41,356 nucleotides of DNA. Origin: an uncultured Clostridia bacterium. GTDB lineage: Bacteria > Bacillota > Clostridia > Lachnospirales > Anaerotignaceae. The notes under the pieces were generated by a model, which saw only the letters and a program-made list of their open reading frames with translations, was not told the origin of the DNA and ran no database searches. Below, one piece after another: positions 16,806 through 25,100 of the stretch. Each line of letters begins with the position of its first letter. The stretch's first letter is position 1. Location: contig CAJTZO010000023.1 of NCBI GenBank assembly GCA_910583755.1, positions 1-41,356 on the forward strand, in the 5' to 3' direction. A program made the position numbers and the translations under genes.

Positions 16806-18111
16806 TACGCCAAAAGTGGGTTTGTTTTTGGACATGGGACTAGGGAAAACGGTTATTACTTTGACTGCAATAGACAGGCTTATGTACTGGGATTTTGAAA
16901 TAGGTAAGGTTTTAGTGATTGCGCCGTTACGCGTAGCTGAAGATACTTGGAGCCGAGAAACGCAAAAATGGGAACATCTCAAGCATATTAAAATGATTAA
17001 GATTTTGGGTAGTAAATCGGAAAGAGAAAAAGCACTTTCTAAAGAAGGTGACATTTATATTATCAATCGTGACAATGTGGTATGGTTGACTAACGAATTA
17101 AACACGGTTGGATGTGCTTGGGACTTTGACATGGTTGTCATTGATGAACTTTCTAGCTTTAAGTCTGCAAAATCACAGCGTTTTCGCGCCTTAAAAAAAT
17201 TTATTCCGCTTGCAAAGCGGGTCGTAGGATTGACGGGAACACCTGCCCCAAATGGCTTATTGGATTTATGGAGCCAGATTTATTTGTTGGACGGCGGGGA
17301 AAGACTTGGGAAAACCTTAACCGCCTATCGAGAAAAATATTTTGAACCCAATCAGCGAAACAGTACCACTATCTTTAATTATCGCATAAGGAATGGAGCG
17401 GAACCTGTCATTCGTAATAAATTGTCTGATATTTGTATGAGTATGCAGGCGGACGATTGGCTGACTTTACCGCCTCGCATTGACCGCATAGAACCTATTG
17501 TATTTTCCAAGCAGGAGCGGGAACAATACGATACTTTTGAAAAAAATAGTTATTTGCAGTTTTTAGAAGGGGAAGTGACGGCTTTGTCGGCTGCTGCTTT
17601 GACCATGAAATTGTTGCAATTTTGTAATGGTGCTATGTATTTTCAAGAAAAACAATATATTCCCATTCATAGGAAAAAGCTTGACCGTTTAGCCGAAATT
17701 GTAGAGGACGCTGCCGGAAATCCCGTCTTGTGCTTTTATTCCTATCAGTTTGACTTGGTACAGATTAAAAAGAAACTTCCGTTTGCCGTAAAATTAGAAA
17801 AAGAAGAGGATATTGCAAAATGGAACCGTGGGGAAATTCCCTTGTTATTGGCGCACCCGCAAAGCGTTGGGTATGGCTTGAATTTGCAAGACGGCGGGAA
17901 CATTATTGTATGGTTCGGCTTATGTTGGAGCTTAGAACTCTATCAGCAGGCAAATGCAAGATTACATAGACAGGGACAAAAAAAAGCCGTGATTATCCAC
18001 CATTTGCTGGTGGAGGGTACCGTTGATGAACGAGTCTATCAGAGTCTGCAACAAAAGGAAAATGTACAGGAAGGATTGTTGCAGGCACTGAAAATAAAAT
18101 ACCAGCGATAA
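16753..18111 (+). CDS. SNF2-family DNA helicase/translocase
   Basis: A 452-residue SF2 ATPase of the phage SNF2 type. Motif I is DMGLGKT (Lys32), motif II is IDELSS (Asp131, Glu132), motif III region is GLTGTPAPNG, and the C-terminal motif VI is QANARLHRQGQ with VEGTVDERV after it. The length is normal for phage copies, which lack the long insertions of chromatin remodellers. It starts inside the VRR-NUC gene, suggesting the two act together on DNA intermediates. AAGAGGTG precedes the ATG. Confidence 0.93.
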   Translation: MKFQPHEYQKIAIKKLLDTPKVGLFLDMGLGKTVITLTAIDRLMYWDFEIGKVLVIAPLRVAEDTWSRETQKWEHLKHIKMIKILGSKSEREKALSKEGDIYIINRDNVVWLTNELNTVGCAWDFDMVVIDELSSFKSAKSQRFRALKKFIPLAKRVVGLTGTPAPNGLLDLWSQIYLLDGGERLGKTLTAYREKYFEPNQRNSTTIFNYRIRNGAEPVIRNKLSDICMSMQADDWLTLPPRIDRIEPIVFSKQEREQYDTFEKNSYLQFLEGEVTALSAAALTMKLLQFCNGAMYFQEKQYIPIHRKKLDRLAEIVEDAAGNPVLCFYSYQFDLVQIKKKLPFAVKLEKEEDIAKWNRGEIPLLLAHPQSVGYGLNLQDGGNIIVWFGLCWSLELYQQANARLHRQGQKKAVIIHHLLVEGTVDERVYQSLQQKENVQEGLLQALKIKYQR

Positions 18112-18175
18112 TGATAGGAAACGCACCCTTTTTATATTATATCACATTCGTATCATGAAAGAAAGGGCGGGTACT

Positions 18176-18613
18176 ATGAAAGCAAAAACTTACTTACTTC
18201 AATTACAAAAATTGGATATTAGTATCAATCAAAAATTAATGGAATTACATCAATTACAATCCAAATTAAAAATAGGTCTGAAAACAATTTCTTACGATAT
18301 GGAAAAAATACAGACAAGCTCATCAACAGAAGCTTCTTTTGCGCAACTAGTAGAGAAAAAGATTGATTTAGAAAACGAAATCAATGCAGAAATTGATAGC
18401 TTTATTGATAAAAAACATGAGATTATCAATCAAATACAAAGCTTAGATAATCCCCTTTTTATTATGGTACTATATAAGCGCTATGCGGAATATAAAAGTC
18501 ATAGGCAAATTACACGGGAAATGTACTACAGTATTCAACATGTACAAAGATTACATCAACAAGCCTTGCGAGAATTTGAACAGAAATATTTGCAACAAAA
18601 TGAGATAAAATGA
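18176..18613 (+). CDS. DUF1492/ArpU-like late transcription regulator
   Basis: A protein of 145 residues from the ATG at 18176, which has AAAGGGCGGG in front; a start at 18155 is possible but has no good ribosome binding site. Residues 1-90 are a long helical coiled coil, and the end has a sigma-4-like HTH: LYKRYAEYKSHRQITREMYYSIQHVQRLHQQAL. This arrangement matches the DUF1492/ArpU/RinA group that switches on late phage genes. It sits directly before the terminase genes with a terminator-like hairpin between, exactly where a late activator is expected. Confidence 0.8.
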   Translation: MKAKTYLLQLQKLDISINQKLMELHQLQSKLKIGLKTISYDMEKIQTSSSTEASFAQLVEKKIDLENEINAEIDSFIDKKHEIINQIQSLDNPLFIMVLYKRYAEYKSHRQITREMYYSIQHVQRLHQQALREFEQKYLQQNEIK

Positions 18614-18650
18614 GAATTGTAAGTGTGTAAAATGGTAATATAGACAAAGA

Positions 18651-18677
18651 GGGATAGTAAAAGCTATTCCTTTTTTT
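18651..18677 (+). terminator. Terminator-like hairpin before the terminase genes
   Basis: GGGATAG (18651-18657) pairs with CTATTCC (18664-18670) through seven pairs including one G-U, followed by seven Ts. It separates the early from the packaging operon, so late transcription must start after it or read through it. The C-T7-AT ending is shared with hairpins at 22186 and 24447. Confidence 0.65.
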
Positions 18678-18698
18678 ATTGGTTAGGAGGTGTGGCAC

Positions 18699-19136
18699 AT
18701 GACAGCAAAACAAAAGTGTTTTTGTCAAGAATATCTCATAGACCTCAACGCCACGCAAGCGGCAATCCGGGCGGGATATTCTGAAAAAACAGCCTATTCT
18801 GTAGGACAAAGAATACTGAAAAATGTTGAAGTGAAAAAATACATAGCAGAACAACTAGAACAAATCAAAAATGAAAAAATAGCGGATGCGCAGGAGGTGC
18901 TAGAGTATTTAACATCTGTTATGCGAGGCGAACAAAAAGAGCAAGTACCCTTGATGATGATAGATGGTGGTCAGACATTGGTAGAAAAAGGAATTTCTGC
19001 AAAAGACCGCTTGAAAGCAGCGGAATTGCTGGGTAAGCGCTATGCTCTTTTTACAGAAAAGTTAGAAGTAGAAGGCACAACAGCCATTCAGATAGTGGAT
19101 GATATCCCGTTGCAAGAGGGTGAAAATATTGCCTAA
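18699..19136 (+). CDS. Terminase small subunit (Terminase_2 family)
   Basis: A 145-residue DNA-packaging protein that recognises the phage packaging site. The N-terminal segment CQEYLIDLNATQAAIRAGYSEKTAYSVGQRIL is the family's typical helix-turn-helix start. The ATG at 18699 is preferred over the in-frame GTG at 18690 because AGGAGGTG lies at 18685-18692. It overlaps the large subunit gene, and the two form the packaging motor at the portal. Confidence 0.9.
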   Translation: MTAKQKCFCQEYLIDLNATQAAIRAGYSEKTAYSVGQRILKNVEVKKYIAEQLEQIKNEKIADAQEVLEYLTSVMRGEQKEQVPLMMIDGGQTLVEKGISAKDRLKAAELLGKRYALFTEKLEVEGTTAIQIVDDIPLQEGENIA

Positions 19137-20367
19137 TTTACAACAACTGATAGCACCTTCTTTTTACACTATCCATCACGATTTGAAACAAAAAAGCCAT
19201 ACCCATTATTGGCTAAAAGGTGGGAGAGGGTCAACAAAGTCGTCCTTTATTTCCTTAGAAATCATTCTAGGTATGATGAAAGACCCGCAAGCAAATGCGG
19301 TAGTATTACGAAAAGTAGGGCAAACGCTGCAAGGCAGTGTTTATGAACAACTGCAATGGGCGGTATCGGTATTGGGCGTTAATGCCTATTGGGAAAGTAA
19401 AATTAGCCCTCTCGAAATGAAGTATGTAGCGGATGGTAGGAGCAATAAAATCATATTTCGAGGTGCTGACAATCCCAAAAAAATCAAATCTACAAAATTT
19501 AGCAAAGGTTATTGTAAGTATATCTGGTATGAAGAAGTAGACGAATTTGCAGGCATGGAGGAAATACGAACTATCAATCAGTCGCTGTTGCGGGGTGGCG
19601 ACAATTTCGTTGTTTTTTATTCCTATAATCCGCCGCAAAGCCAAAATAATTGGGTTAATGAGGAAGTTTTGCAGCAAAGAAGTGACAGACTTGTCCATCA
19701 TAGTACCTATTTGACTGTTCCTCCAGAATGGCTAGGAGAACAATTTTTGATAGAAGCCGAACATTTGAAAAAAGTCAAACCGACTGCATACCAGCATGAA
19801 TATCTGGGGGAAGTAACCGGCACCGGCGGGGAAGTTTTTACGAATTTAACCTTAAGGGAAATTACAAATGATGAAATAGCAACTTTTGACCATATTGCAA
19901 GGGGCATTGACTGGGGCTATGCCGCTGACCCATTTCATTATACCGTCAACCATTATGACAAAACACGACGTAAGTTATATATTTATTATGAAATACAGAG
20001 GTTAAAATTGAGCAATCGAAAGGCGGCAGAGTTGGTAAAAACAGAAAATAAAAGCAACAAACTTATTATTTGTGACAGCGCAGAGCCCAAAAGTATAGCA
20101 GAAATGTTAAGTTATAACTTAAAAGTATTAGGAGCAAAAAAAGGGGCGGATAGTGTGGAATATGGCATCAAATGGTTGCAAGATTTAGAAGAAATTGTGA
20201 TAGACCCAAAACGTTGCCCTAATACTGCCCGGGAATTTTTAGGCTATGAACTCGAAAAGGACGCCAACGGCAATTGGAAAGGGCATTTTCCTGACAAAAA
20301 CAATCATAGTATTGACGCTGTACGGTATAGTCGGGAATTTGATATGAAAACAGTAAAAATCAGATAA
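19129..20367 (+). CDS. xtmB: Terminase large subunit, PBSX family
   Basis: A packaging ATPase and nuclease of 412 residues from the TTG at 19129. That start is preferred over the ATG at 19099 because AGAGGGTGA precedes it and the protein then begins MPNLQQL. Walker A is KGGRGSTKSS (Lys37), Walker B lies at YIWYEEVDEF, and the RNase H-like nuclease shows GIDWGYAADP, ICDSAEPKSI and SIDAVRYS acidic residues. This matches the PBSX terminase group. It pumps DNA through the portal encoded seven bases downstream and cuts at the end of packaging. Confidence 0.93.
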   Translation: MPNLQQLIAPSFYTIHHDLKQKSHTHYWLKGGRGSTKSSFISLEIILGMMKDPQANAVVLRKVGQTLQGSVYEQLQWAVSVLGVNAYWESKISPLEMKYVADGRSNKIIFRGADNPKKIKSTKFSKGYCKYIWYEEVDEFAGMEEIRTINQSLLRGGDNFVVFYSYNPPQSQNNWVNEEVLQQRSDRLVHHSTYLTVPPEWLGEQFLIEAEHLKKVKPTAYQHEYLGEVTGTGGEVFTNLTLREITNDEIATFDHIARGIDWGYAADPFHYTVNHYDKTRRKLYIYYEIQRLKLSNRKAAELVKTENKSNKLIICDSAEPKSIAEMLSYNLKVLGAKKGADSVEYGIKWLQDLEEIVIDPKRCPNTAREFLGYELEKDANGNWKGHFPDKNNHSIDAVRYSREFDMKTVKIR

Positions 20368-20379
20368 AAGAAGGTGAAA

Positions 20380-21897
20380 ATGTTGTTTTTGACACAGACA
20401 GACCTGATAAATGCAAAATTGATGGCGGAAGGGATATGCAATGAAAGTGATATTTTAAAATATATTATTCATGATGATATCGAAAGCGAACAAAAGAAAA
20501 ATATGCAAAAAGGAGAAAGATATTACAATGGGGAGCATGATATACTTCAAAAGGATTTTAGAATATCCAAACTACTGGAAACAGATGAAGAAACAGAAAA
20601 AGAAATCTGTAAACCATTTCAAAATGTGAATAGAAGTAATCATAAAAATAGCAACGCCTTTTTAAAAATATTGGTAGACCAAAAAGCGGCGTATTTAGTA
20701 AGCAGGGAACCTACCATTAAAGTAGCAGGCGCAGAGGAAAATACACAAAAAAAGGCTTATGAAAAAATGTTGTGCGAATTTGCAGATGATAGCTTTAATG
20801 AAGTTTTGCAAGATTTGGCGACAGGAGCAAGCTGCAAGGGATTTGAAGCATTGCACATATACTATGATAGTAAGGGAGTGTTGCAATATTGCATTGTGCC
20901 AGCAAACGAAATCATAGCCATATACGATACCAATAACCAAAAAGAGTTATTGGAGGTCATACGATATTATGACATAGTAGTTGTTGAAAATGGACAAAAA
21001 TATATTCGTAAAAAAGTGGAATGGTGGACAAAACAAAACGTCACTTATTATATTGAAAAAGAAGGGCAATTATTTGTCAGAGATACTTCTGTTTCTGTCA
21101 ATCCCGCCCCCCATTATTGGAGTATTCACACATTAGATGGCTTTCAAAAGAAAAAACAGGGGCATTCTTGGGGAAGGGTGCCTTTTTTATTGCTCAAAAA
21201 CAACAGAAACAGTACAACAGACCTGAAGCACATAAAAGGGCTAATAGATGCTTATGACCTAATATCCAGCGAGGGTACAAACAATTTTTTGGATTTGGTA
21301 GAATTATACTGGGTCATCTATGGTTTTGGCGGAGATAGTGCAAGTAGTTTATTAAAAAAGCTGCAAATCAATAAAGCAGTGAATATGTTGTCGGCGGGCA
21401 GCGATGGACGAGTAGAAGCAAAACAGGTTGAACTGCCTGTTATTGGTAGACTGGAATTTTTAAAAATGTTGCGGAAAGATATCTTTCATTTTGGTATGGG
21501 CGTTGATGCTGATAGTGATAAATTTGGTAATGCACCAAGTGGTGTCAGTTTAAAATTTCAATATACATTGTTAGACCAAAAAGCGGGGGCTATGATTGCA
21601 AAGCTCAAAAAAGTCATCAAAGAGTTATTATGGTTTGTGACAGAGGATTATAATAGCAAACACCATACAGTATATGACGCAAAGGACATACAAATTGACA
21701 TCAACAAAAATATCATTACAAATGATGTCGAAACTGTCAATATGATACAGGCTAGCAAGGGGATTGTTTCAGACAAAACGCTTTTAAGTATGCACCCGTT
21801 TGTGTCGGATGTCAATGCCGAAATGCAGGAAATCGAAGCACAGGAGCAAAAAGAGTTAGAAAAGTTTGGAAATGAAATGTTGAAATATAGGGAATAA
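20380..21897 (+). CDS. Phage portal protein (SPP1/Gp6 type)
   Basis: A portal subunit of 505 residues, normal for the SPP1-type family. Landmarks are the basic-acidic N-terminus with GERYYNGEHDI, KILVDQKAAYLVSREPTI, the central FEALHIYYDSKG, and the family's DLVELYWVIYGF and GVDADSDKFGNAPSGVSLKFQY segment. It forms the dodecameric DNA entry ring between capsid and tail. The start is ATG 20380 or GTG 20374. A promoter for the downstream toxin gene appears to lie inside its last codons (TTGAAA at 21880). Confidence 0.92.
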   Translation: MLFLTQTDLINAKLMAEGICNESDILKYIIHDDIESEQKKNMQKGERYYNGEHDILQKDFRISKLLETDEETEKEICKPFQNVNRSNHKNSNAFLKILVDQKAAYLVSREPTIKVAGAEENTQKKAYEKMLCEFADDSFNEVLQDLATGASCKGFEALHIYYDSKGVLQYCIVPANEIIAIYDTNNQKELLEVIRYYDIVVVENGQKYIRKKVEWWTKQNVTYYIEKEGQLFVRDTSVSVNPAPHYWSIHTLDGFQKKKQGHSWGRVPFLLLKNNRNSTTDLKHIKGLIDAYDLISSEGTNNFLDLVELYWVIYGFGGDSASSLLKKLQINKAVNMLSAGSDGRVEAKQVELPVIGRLEFLKMLRKDIFHFGMGVDADSDKFGNAPSGVSLKFQYTLLDQKAGAMIAKLKKVIKELLWFVTEDYNSKHHTVYDAKDIQIDINKNIITNDVETVNMIQASKGIVSDKTLLSMHPFVSDVNAEMQEIEAQEQKELEKFGNEMLKYRE

Positions 21898-21908
21898 TGT
21901 GCTATATT
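21880..21908 (+). promoter_or_regulatory. Promoter of the type I toxin mRNA
   Basis: TTGAAA (21880-21885), a 17-base spacer and TGC-TATATT (extended -10, hexamer 21903-21908) form a good promoter within the end of the portal gene. The expected start near 21915 gives a leader of about 54 bases before the toxin ATG. Confidence 0.55.
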
Positions 21909-21968
21909 GAGTATAGCAGTCATGACGGAGTGGCTCCACCCTCTACAAAAAGGGAAGGGGGTGGTGCT

Positions 21969-22055
21969 ATGGATACATACCAAGTGTTAACACTTTTGTT
22001 ACTTGCTGGTAACTTTCTCATAGCGTTACTTACCTATATCGATAGGCATAAGTAA
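21969..22055 (+). CDS. Putative holin-like type I toxin peptide (28 residues)
   Basis: A 28-residue hydrophobic peptide starting MDTYQVLTLLLLAG and ending YIDRHK: a short polar head, one membrane span and a charged tail, the pattern of the putative holin-like toxins (Hol_Tox) of Firmicutes prophages. GGAAGGGGGTGG precedes the ATG. In the leader, CCACCC (about 21937-21942) can pair with GGGTGG at the ribosome binding site, so translation may be held back by structure as in other type I toxins. It has its own predicted promoter and terminator and is overlapped at the 3' side by a predicted antisense RNA. It is expected to damage the membrane when the RNA antitoxin is lost. Confidence 0.72.
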   Translation: MDTYQVLTLLLLAGNFLIALLTYIDRHK

Positions 22056-22059
22056 TAAA

Positions 22060-22152
22060 GTAAAACTACCCGTCAATGCTCCTCGAAAGCTAGGGTAGTT
22101 TTTTCTACATATAGTAGAGGGCGTCCACTTCATGGTGACTGCTCCCTTTTAT
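22060..22152 (-). ncRNA. Predicted antisense RNA antitoxin
   Basis: On the minus strand, TTTACA (plus 22183-22188), an 18-base spacer and TATAAT (plus 22159-22164) preceded by TGC form an extended -10 promoter. The transcript from about 22152 first makes an imperfect stem-loop (plus 22117-22146), then runs through the bidirectional hairpin at 22062-22102, where it should end. It is about 90 nt and overlaps the 3' untranslated end of the toxin mRNA, the arrangement of TxpA/RatA and BsrG/SR4 systems. Confidence 0.58.
22062..22104. terminator. Bidirectional hairpin ending toxin mRNA and antisense RNA
   Basis: AAAACTACCC (22062-22071) pairs perfectly with GGGTAGTTTT (22093-22102) around a 21-base loop. 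Ts continue to 22104 on the plus strand, and a T-rich tail follows on the minus strand. Confidence 0.75.
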
Positions 22153-22185
22153 AAATAAATTATAGCATATTATTATCTATTTTGT

Positions 22186-22211
22186 AAAGCACTTGTTTGA
22201 GTGCTTTTTTT
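22186..22211 (+). terminator. Rho-independent terminator before the MuF gene
   Basis: AAAGCACT (22186-22193) pairs perfectly with AGTGCTTT (22200-22207) across a six-base loop, within a run of seven Ts (22205-22211). It overlaps the -35 of the antisense promoter on the other strand. It would block portal-operon readthrough into MuF unless late transcription is resistant. Confidence 0.75.
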
Positions 22212-22234
22212 ATGCAGAAAAACAGGTGATAATA

Positions 22235-24265
22235 ATGGACTATTGGGAAGAACGATTTTTACTATTGATGGAAATGCTTTTACAGCAAGGGGATGCGTAT
22301 ATAAAACATTCCGCAAAAAGCTATTTGTTGGCTATGACTGAGATAGAAAAGGACATCAACAACTTTTACATGCGTTTTGCACAGGAAAATAACATCACAT
22401 TTCAGCAAGCAAAACAACTTTTAACAAGCGAGGAACGACAAGCCTTTCAAATAGAATTAAAAGACTATATCCTATACGGACAACAAAACGGACTCAGTGA
22501 GGAATGGCTGAAAAAATTGGAAAATGCCAGCACGCTTCACAGAATCACACGCTTGCAGGCAATACAGTATCAGTTGCGGCAACAAGTAGAAAAGCTGGAA
22601 GCCCAAAAGGTTAAGGGTATCACAAAAACACTCCAAAACATCTACAAAGAAGGTTATTACCGAACCGCTTATGAAATCCAAAAAGGCACAGGAATCGGGC
22701 AAGCTTTTTCTACAATAGACGAAAACAAAATCAACAAAGTGCTTGCAAAACCTTGGGCGGCAGATGGTAAAAATTTTTCAGAAAGGATATGGGGACAGGA
22801 TAGAACGCAGCTTATTTATCAGCTAGAAACCCGCTTTACACAAGGCATGATTCGCGGGGAAAGTTCACAAAAAATAATAAGGGATATGTCTAAAACGCTG
22901 GACGCTTCCCGAAAAGCGACAGAAAGGCTTGTTCAAACAGAAAGTGCCTTTGTTGCGTCTGCATCCAGAAAAGATAGCTATGAAAATTTAGGGGTAAAAC
23001 AGTACAAAATATTAGCCACATTAGACCTGAAAACAAGCGAATTATGTCGTAAGTTAGATGGTAAAGTGTTTGATTTGAAAGATTATAAAATAGGCGTTAC
23101 TGCCAACCCTTTTCACCCAAGATGTAGGAGTACCACAGTGCCCCATATTGACAGCCAATACATACAAAATCGGCAAAGAGCCGCAAGAAATAAAGAGGGC
23201 AAGACATACTATGTGCCGGCTGACATGACATATGAACAATGGCATAAAACTTATGTGGAAAATGACCCGGAATGGCTGTTGCAGGAGAAAAAGCTCAAAA
23301 ATAAGAGTGCTGATAAAAAACAGTATGAAGAATATAAAGCGGTTCTAGGCAAAAAAGAAGTGGGGTCTTTTGACGAGTTCCAGAATATAAAACATAGTGA
23401 TGGTGAAAAATGGGAAAATTTAAAACAAAAAAGAAAGGACACATTGAAAAATGTATCTACAAATGATAAAATAAAAGAAAATAAAGAACCTTTTGTACCT
23501 GCAAAGACCATTGAAGAAGCTGATAATTATGCAATGAATGTGTTAGGTATAAAAATGGCATCTTATAAAGGTGTGGATATTACTACCGCAAATGAATGGA
23601 ATAGAGGATTAAAAGATGCTTTTGACCGCTTCCCTGAATTAAAACAGAATTTCGGCTTTGTAGGGGAATGCCACGAACGTAATGTAGCATTAAAATCAAT
23701 GATGAAAGAGAAATTTTTAGACGCAGCAATTGCTGAATGTCCAAACGTAGATAAAAAAGAATTAGAAATTGATGTTGATAAAAGAGTAAAAAAATATATG
23801 AAAAATTTGCGTGTATCACAAGACAATTATGCTCAAAGTTTTAACCCTAGTTCAAGAACTTTTTTATATAACTTTAGAGGTATAACAGTAAATAGAGATT
23901 ATGGAAAAGATAGCACTTATTTTATAGAATGTTTGAAAAAAGATGCTGCAAATAAACAAACTCCTATGTGTTGTGACACAATACGATATGTACTTGACCA
24001 TGAGATAGGACATCAACTTGATTATATGCTAAATATTTCAGAACAAAAAAATATTCAAAAACTTTTTGATAGTATGGATAATGAAACAATAACAAATGAA
24101 CTATCTGAATATGCTTGGAATAATGTCAGCGAAAAAAAATATGCTGAGTTTATAGCAGAAGGTTGGGCAGAATATTGCAACAATCCAAGACCTAGAAAAG
24201 TTTCAAAAGAAATAGGACAGACTATAGAAAGAAGGTATGCAGAATGGATAAAGCAAAATTCATAA
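22235..24265 (+). CDS. MuF minor head protein with C-terminal zincin metallopeptidase domain
   Basis: A 676-residue protein from ATG 22235 (ACAGGTGAT in front). The first 300 residues are the Phage_Mu_F head morphogenesis region, with KATERLVQTESAFVASASRKDSYENLG and KILATLDLKTSELCR ending in NPFHPRCRSTTVPH. After a Lys-rich linker (about 350-430) comes an extra domain with the zincin signature HEIGH (His589, Glu590, His593) and a downstream EFIAEGWAEY helix giving a likely third zinc ligand (Glu638 or Glu642). MuF proteins carrying C-terminal enzymatic domains are known phage polymorphic toxins packaged in the virion and possibly delivered with DNA. The tiny acidic gene overlapping its 3' end would fit as immunity. 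A non-toxin role in head maturation is also possible. Confidence 0.85.
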   Translation: MDYWEERFLLLMEMLLQQGDAYIKHSAKSYLLAMTEIEKDINNFYMRFAQENNITFQQAKQLLTSEERQAFQIELKDYILYGQQNGLSEEWLKKLENASTLHRITRLQAIQYQLRQQVEKLEAQKVKGITKTLQNIYKEGYYRTAYEIQKGTGIGQAFSTIDENKINKVLAKPWAADGKNFSERIWGQDRTQLIYQLETRFTQGMIRGESSQKIIRDMSKTLDASRKATERLVQTESAFVASASRKDSYENLGVKQYKILATLDLKTSELCRKLDGKVFDLKDYKIGVTANPFHPRCRSTTVPHIDSQYIQNRQRAARNKEGKTYYVPADMTYEQWHKTYVENDPEWLLQEKKLKNKSADKKQYEEYKAVLGKKEVGSFDEFQNIKHSDGEKWENLKQKRKDTLKNVSTNDKIKENKEPFVPAKTIEEADNYAMNVLGIKMASYKGVDITTANEWNRGLKDAFDRFPELKQNFGFVGECHERNVALKSMMKEKFLDAAIAECPNVDKKELEIDVDKRVKKYMKNLRVSQDNYAQSFNPSSRTFLYNFRGITVNRDYGKDSTYFIECLKKDAANKQTPMCCDTIRYVLDHEIGHQLDYMLNISEQKNIQKLFDSMDNETITNELSEYAWNNVSEKKYAEFIAEGWAEYCNNPRPRKVSKEIGQTIERRYAEWIKQNS

Positions 24266-24423
24266 AAAAAGCAAAAGAGTATGGGTATACCGACGAAATG
24301 ATTGAAGAAGAAATAAAAGAATATGAAAAAGAATTAGAAGAATTTAAACAAGGGAAAAGGGCATTTGTTTTAGACCCTACTGATTTTTTAATCGAAAATG
24401 TAGTGCCTACTCGTGTTCCTTAA
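24244..24423 (+). CDS. Small acidic protein, candidate immunity to the MuF zincin domain
   Basis: A 59-residue protein starting at ATG 24244 inside the last codons of the MuF gene, behind AAGAAGG. It is highly charged and acidic, with one predicted helix (TDEMIEEEIKEYEKELEEFKQG) and a short hydrophobic end (FVLDPTDFLIENVVPTRVP). I know no family for it. The 22-base overlap with the enzyme-bearing MuF gene, the small size and acidity, and the terminator just after it (24447) make it look like the second half of a two-gene unit. Confidence 0.6.
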   Translation: MDKAKFIKKAKEYGYTDEMIEEEIKEYEKELEEFKQGKRAFVLDPTDFLIENVVPTRVP

Positions 24424-24446
24424 ACAACAGAATAATATATTGACCT

Positions 24447-24474
24447 GAACAAGTCGTAAAACTGTTCTTTTTTT
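24447..24474 (+). terminator. Weak terminator-like hairpin before the scaffold gene
   Basis: GAACA (24447-24451) pairs with TGTTC (24463-24467), followed by seven Ts (24468-24474). The stem is short. It closes the MuF plus small-gene cassette. Confidence 0.45.
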
Positions 24475-24501
24475 ATGCCAAAAATAAAGGAGGTTTTAAA
24501 A

Positions 24502-25098
24502 ATGAAGTGGCTAAAAGAAATTTTAGCAGGATTGGAAAACAGTGAAGAATTGCAGCAGAAAATAGCCGAAAAGCTAAAACAGGAGTATGTAGCGAAAGTG
24601 GACTATGACGGTGTTGTAGAAGCCAAAAAGGGCTTAGAGGGGCAAATTGCTCAAAGAGATGCCGACATCAAGGCATTAAAAGAGGGGGCAAAGGACAACA
24701 AAGAATTACAAAAGCAGTACAATGACTTACAAGAGAAATACAAGCTAGACACTGAAAATCTACAAAAACAGTATCAAAACAGCCGCAAAAACAGCGCCAT
24801 TGATATGGAAATACTAAAGGCGAAAGGTAAAAATACAAAAGCAATTAAAGCACTGTTGGATATGGACAAAATCACATTAAAAGAGGATGGCACACTTGTG
24901 GGATTGGATTTAGACAGCTTGAAAAAGTCTGACGGGTATTTGTTTGAAATAGAACAAACCTACAGACAGGGTCTTGACAGCGGTGCAGGCAGCGGTTGTT
25001 ACGACAATCAAGAAAGCAATCAGACAGGTGGCATATTCCAGTTATTTGCGCAAAGTGCCAGAAAAGCGGCAGGATTAAGTACAGAAAGGGGTAATTAA
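24502..25098 (+). CDS. Capsid scaffolding protein (GP20 family)
   Basis: A 198-residue scaffold that guides capsid assembly and is lost from the mature head. It has the family's N-terminal EYVAKVDYDGVVEAKKGLEGQ, then a long coiled coil (about 45-100), then the NSAIDMEILKAKGKNTKAIKALLDMDKI segment and a short C-terminal tail for binding the coat protein. ATG 24502 follows AAAGGAGG, so the longer frame from 24475 is not used. The major capsid gene follows after two bases. Confidence 0.9.
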   Translation: MKWLKEILAGLENSEELQQKIAEKLKQEYVAKVDYDGVVEAKKGLEGQIAQRDADIKALKEGAKDNKELQKQYNDLQEKYKLDTENLQKQYQNSRKNSAIDMEILKAKGKNTKAIKALLDMDKITLKEDGTLVGLDLDSLKKSDGYLFEIEQTYRQGLDSGAGSGCYDNQESNQTGGIFQLFAQSARKAAGLSTERGN

Positions 25099-25100
25099 AT

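Noticed and set aside
18112..18175. Promoter before the DUF1492 gene
   Set aside because: AT-rich TATATTATAT is present but no -35 at suitable spacing.
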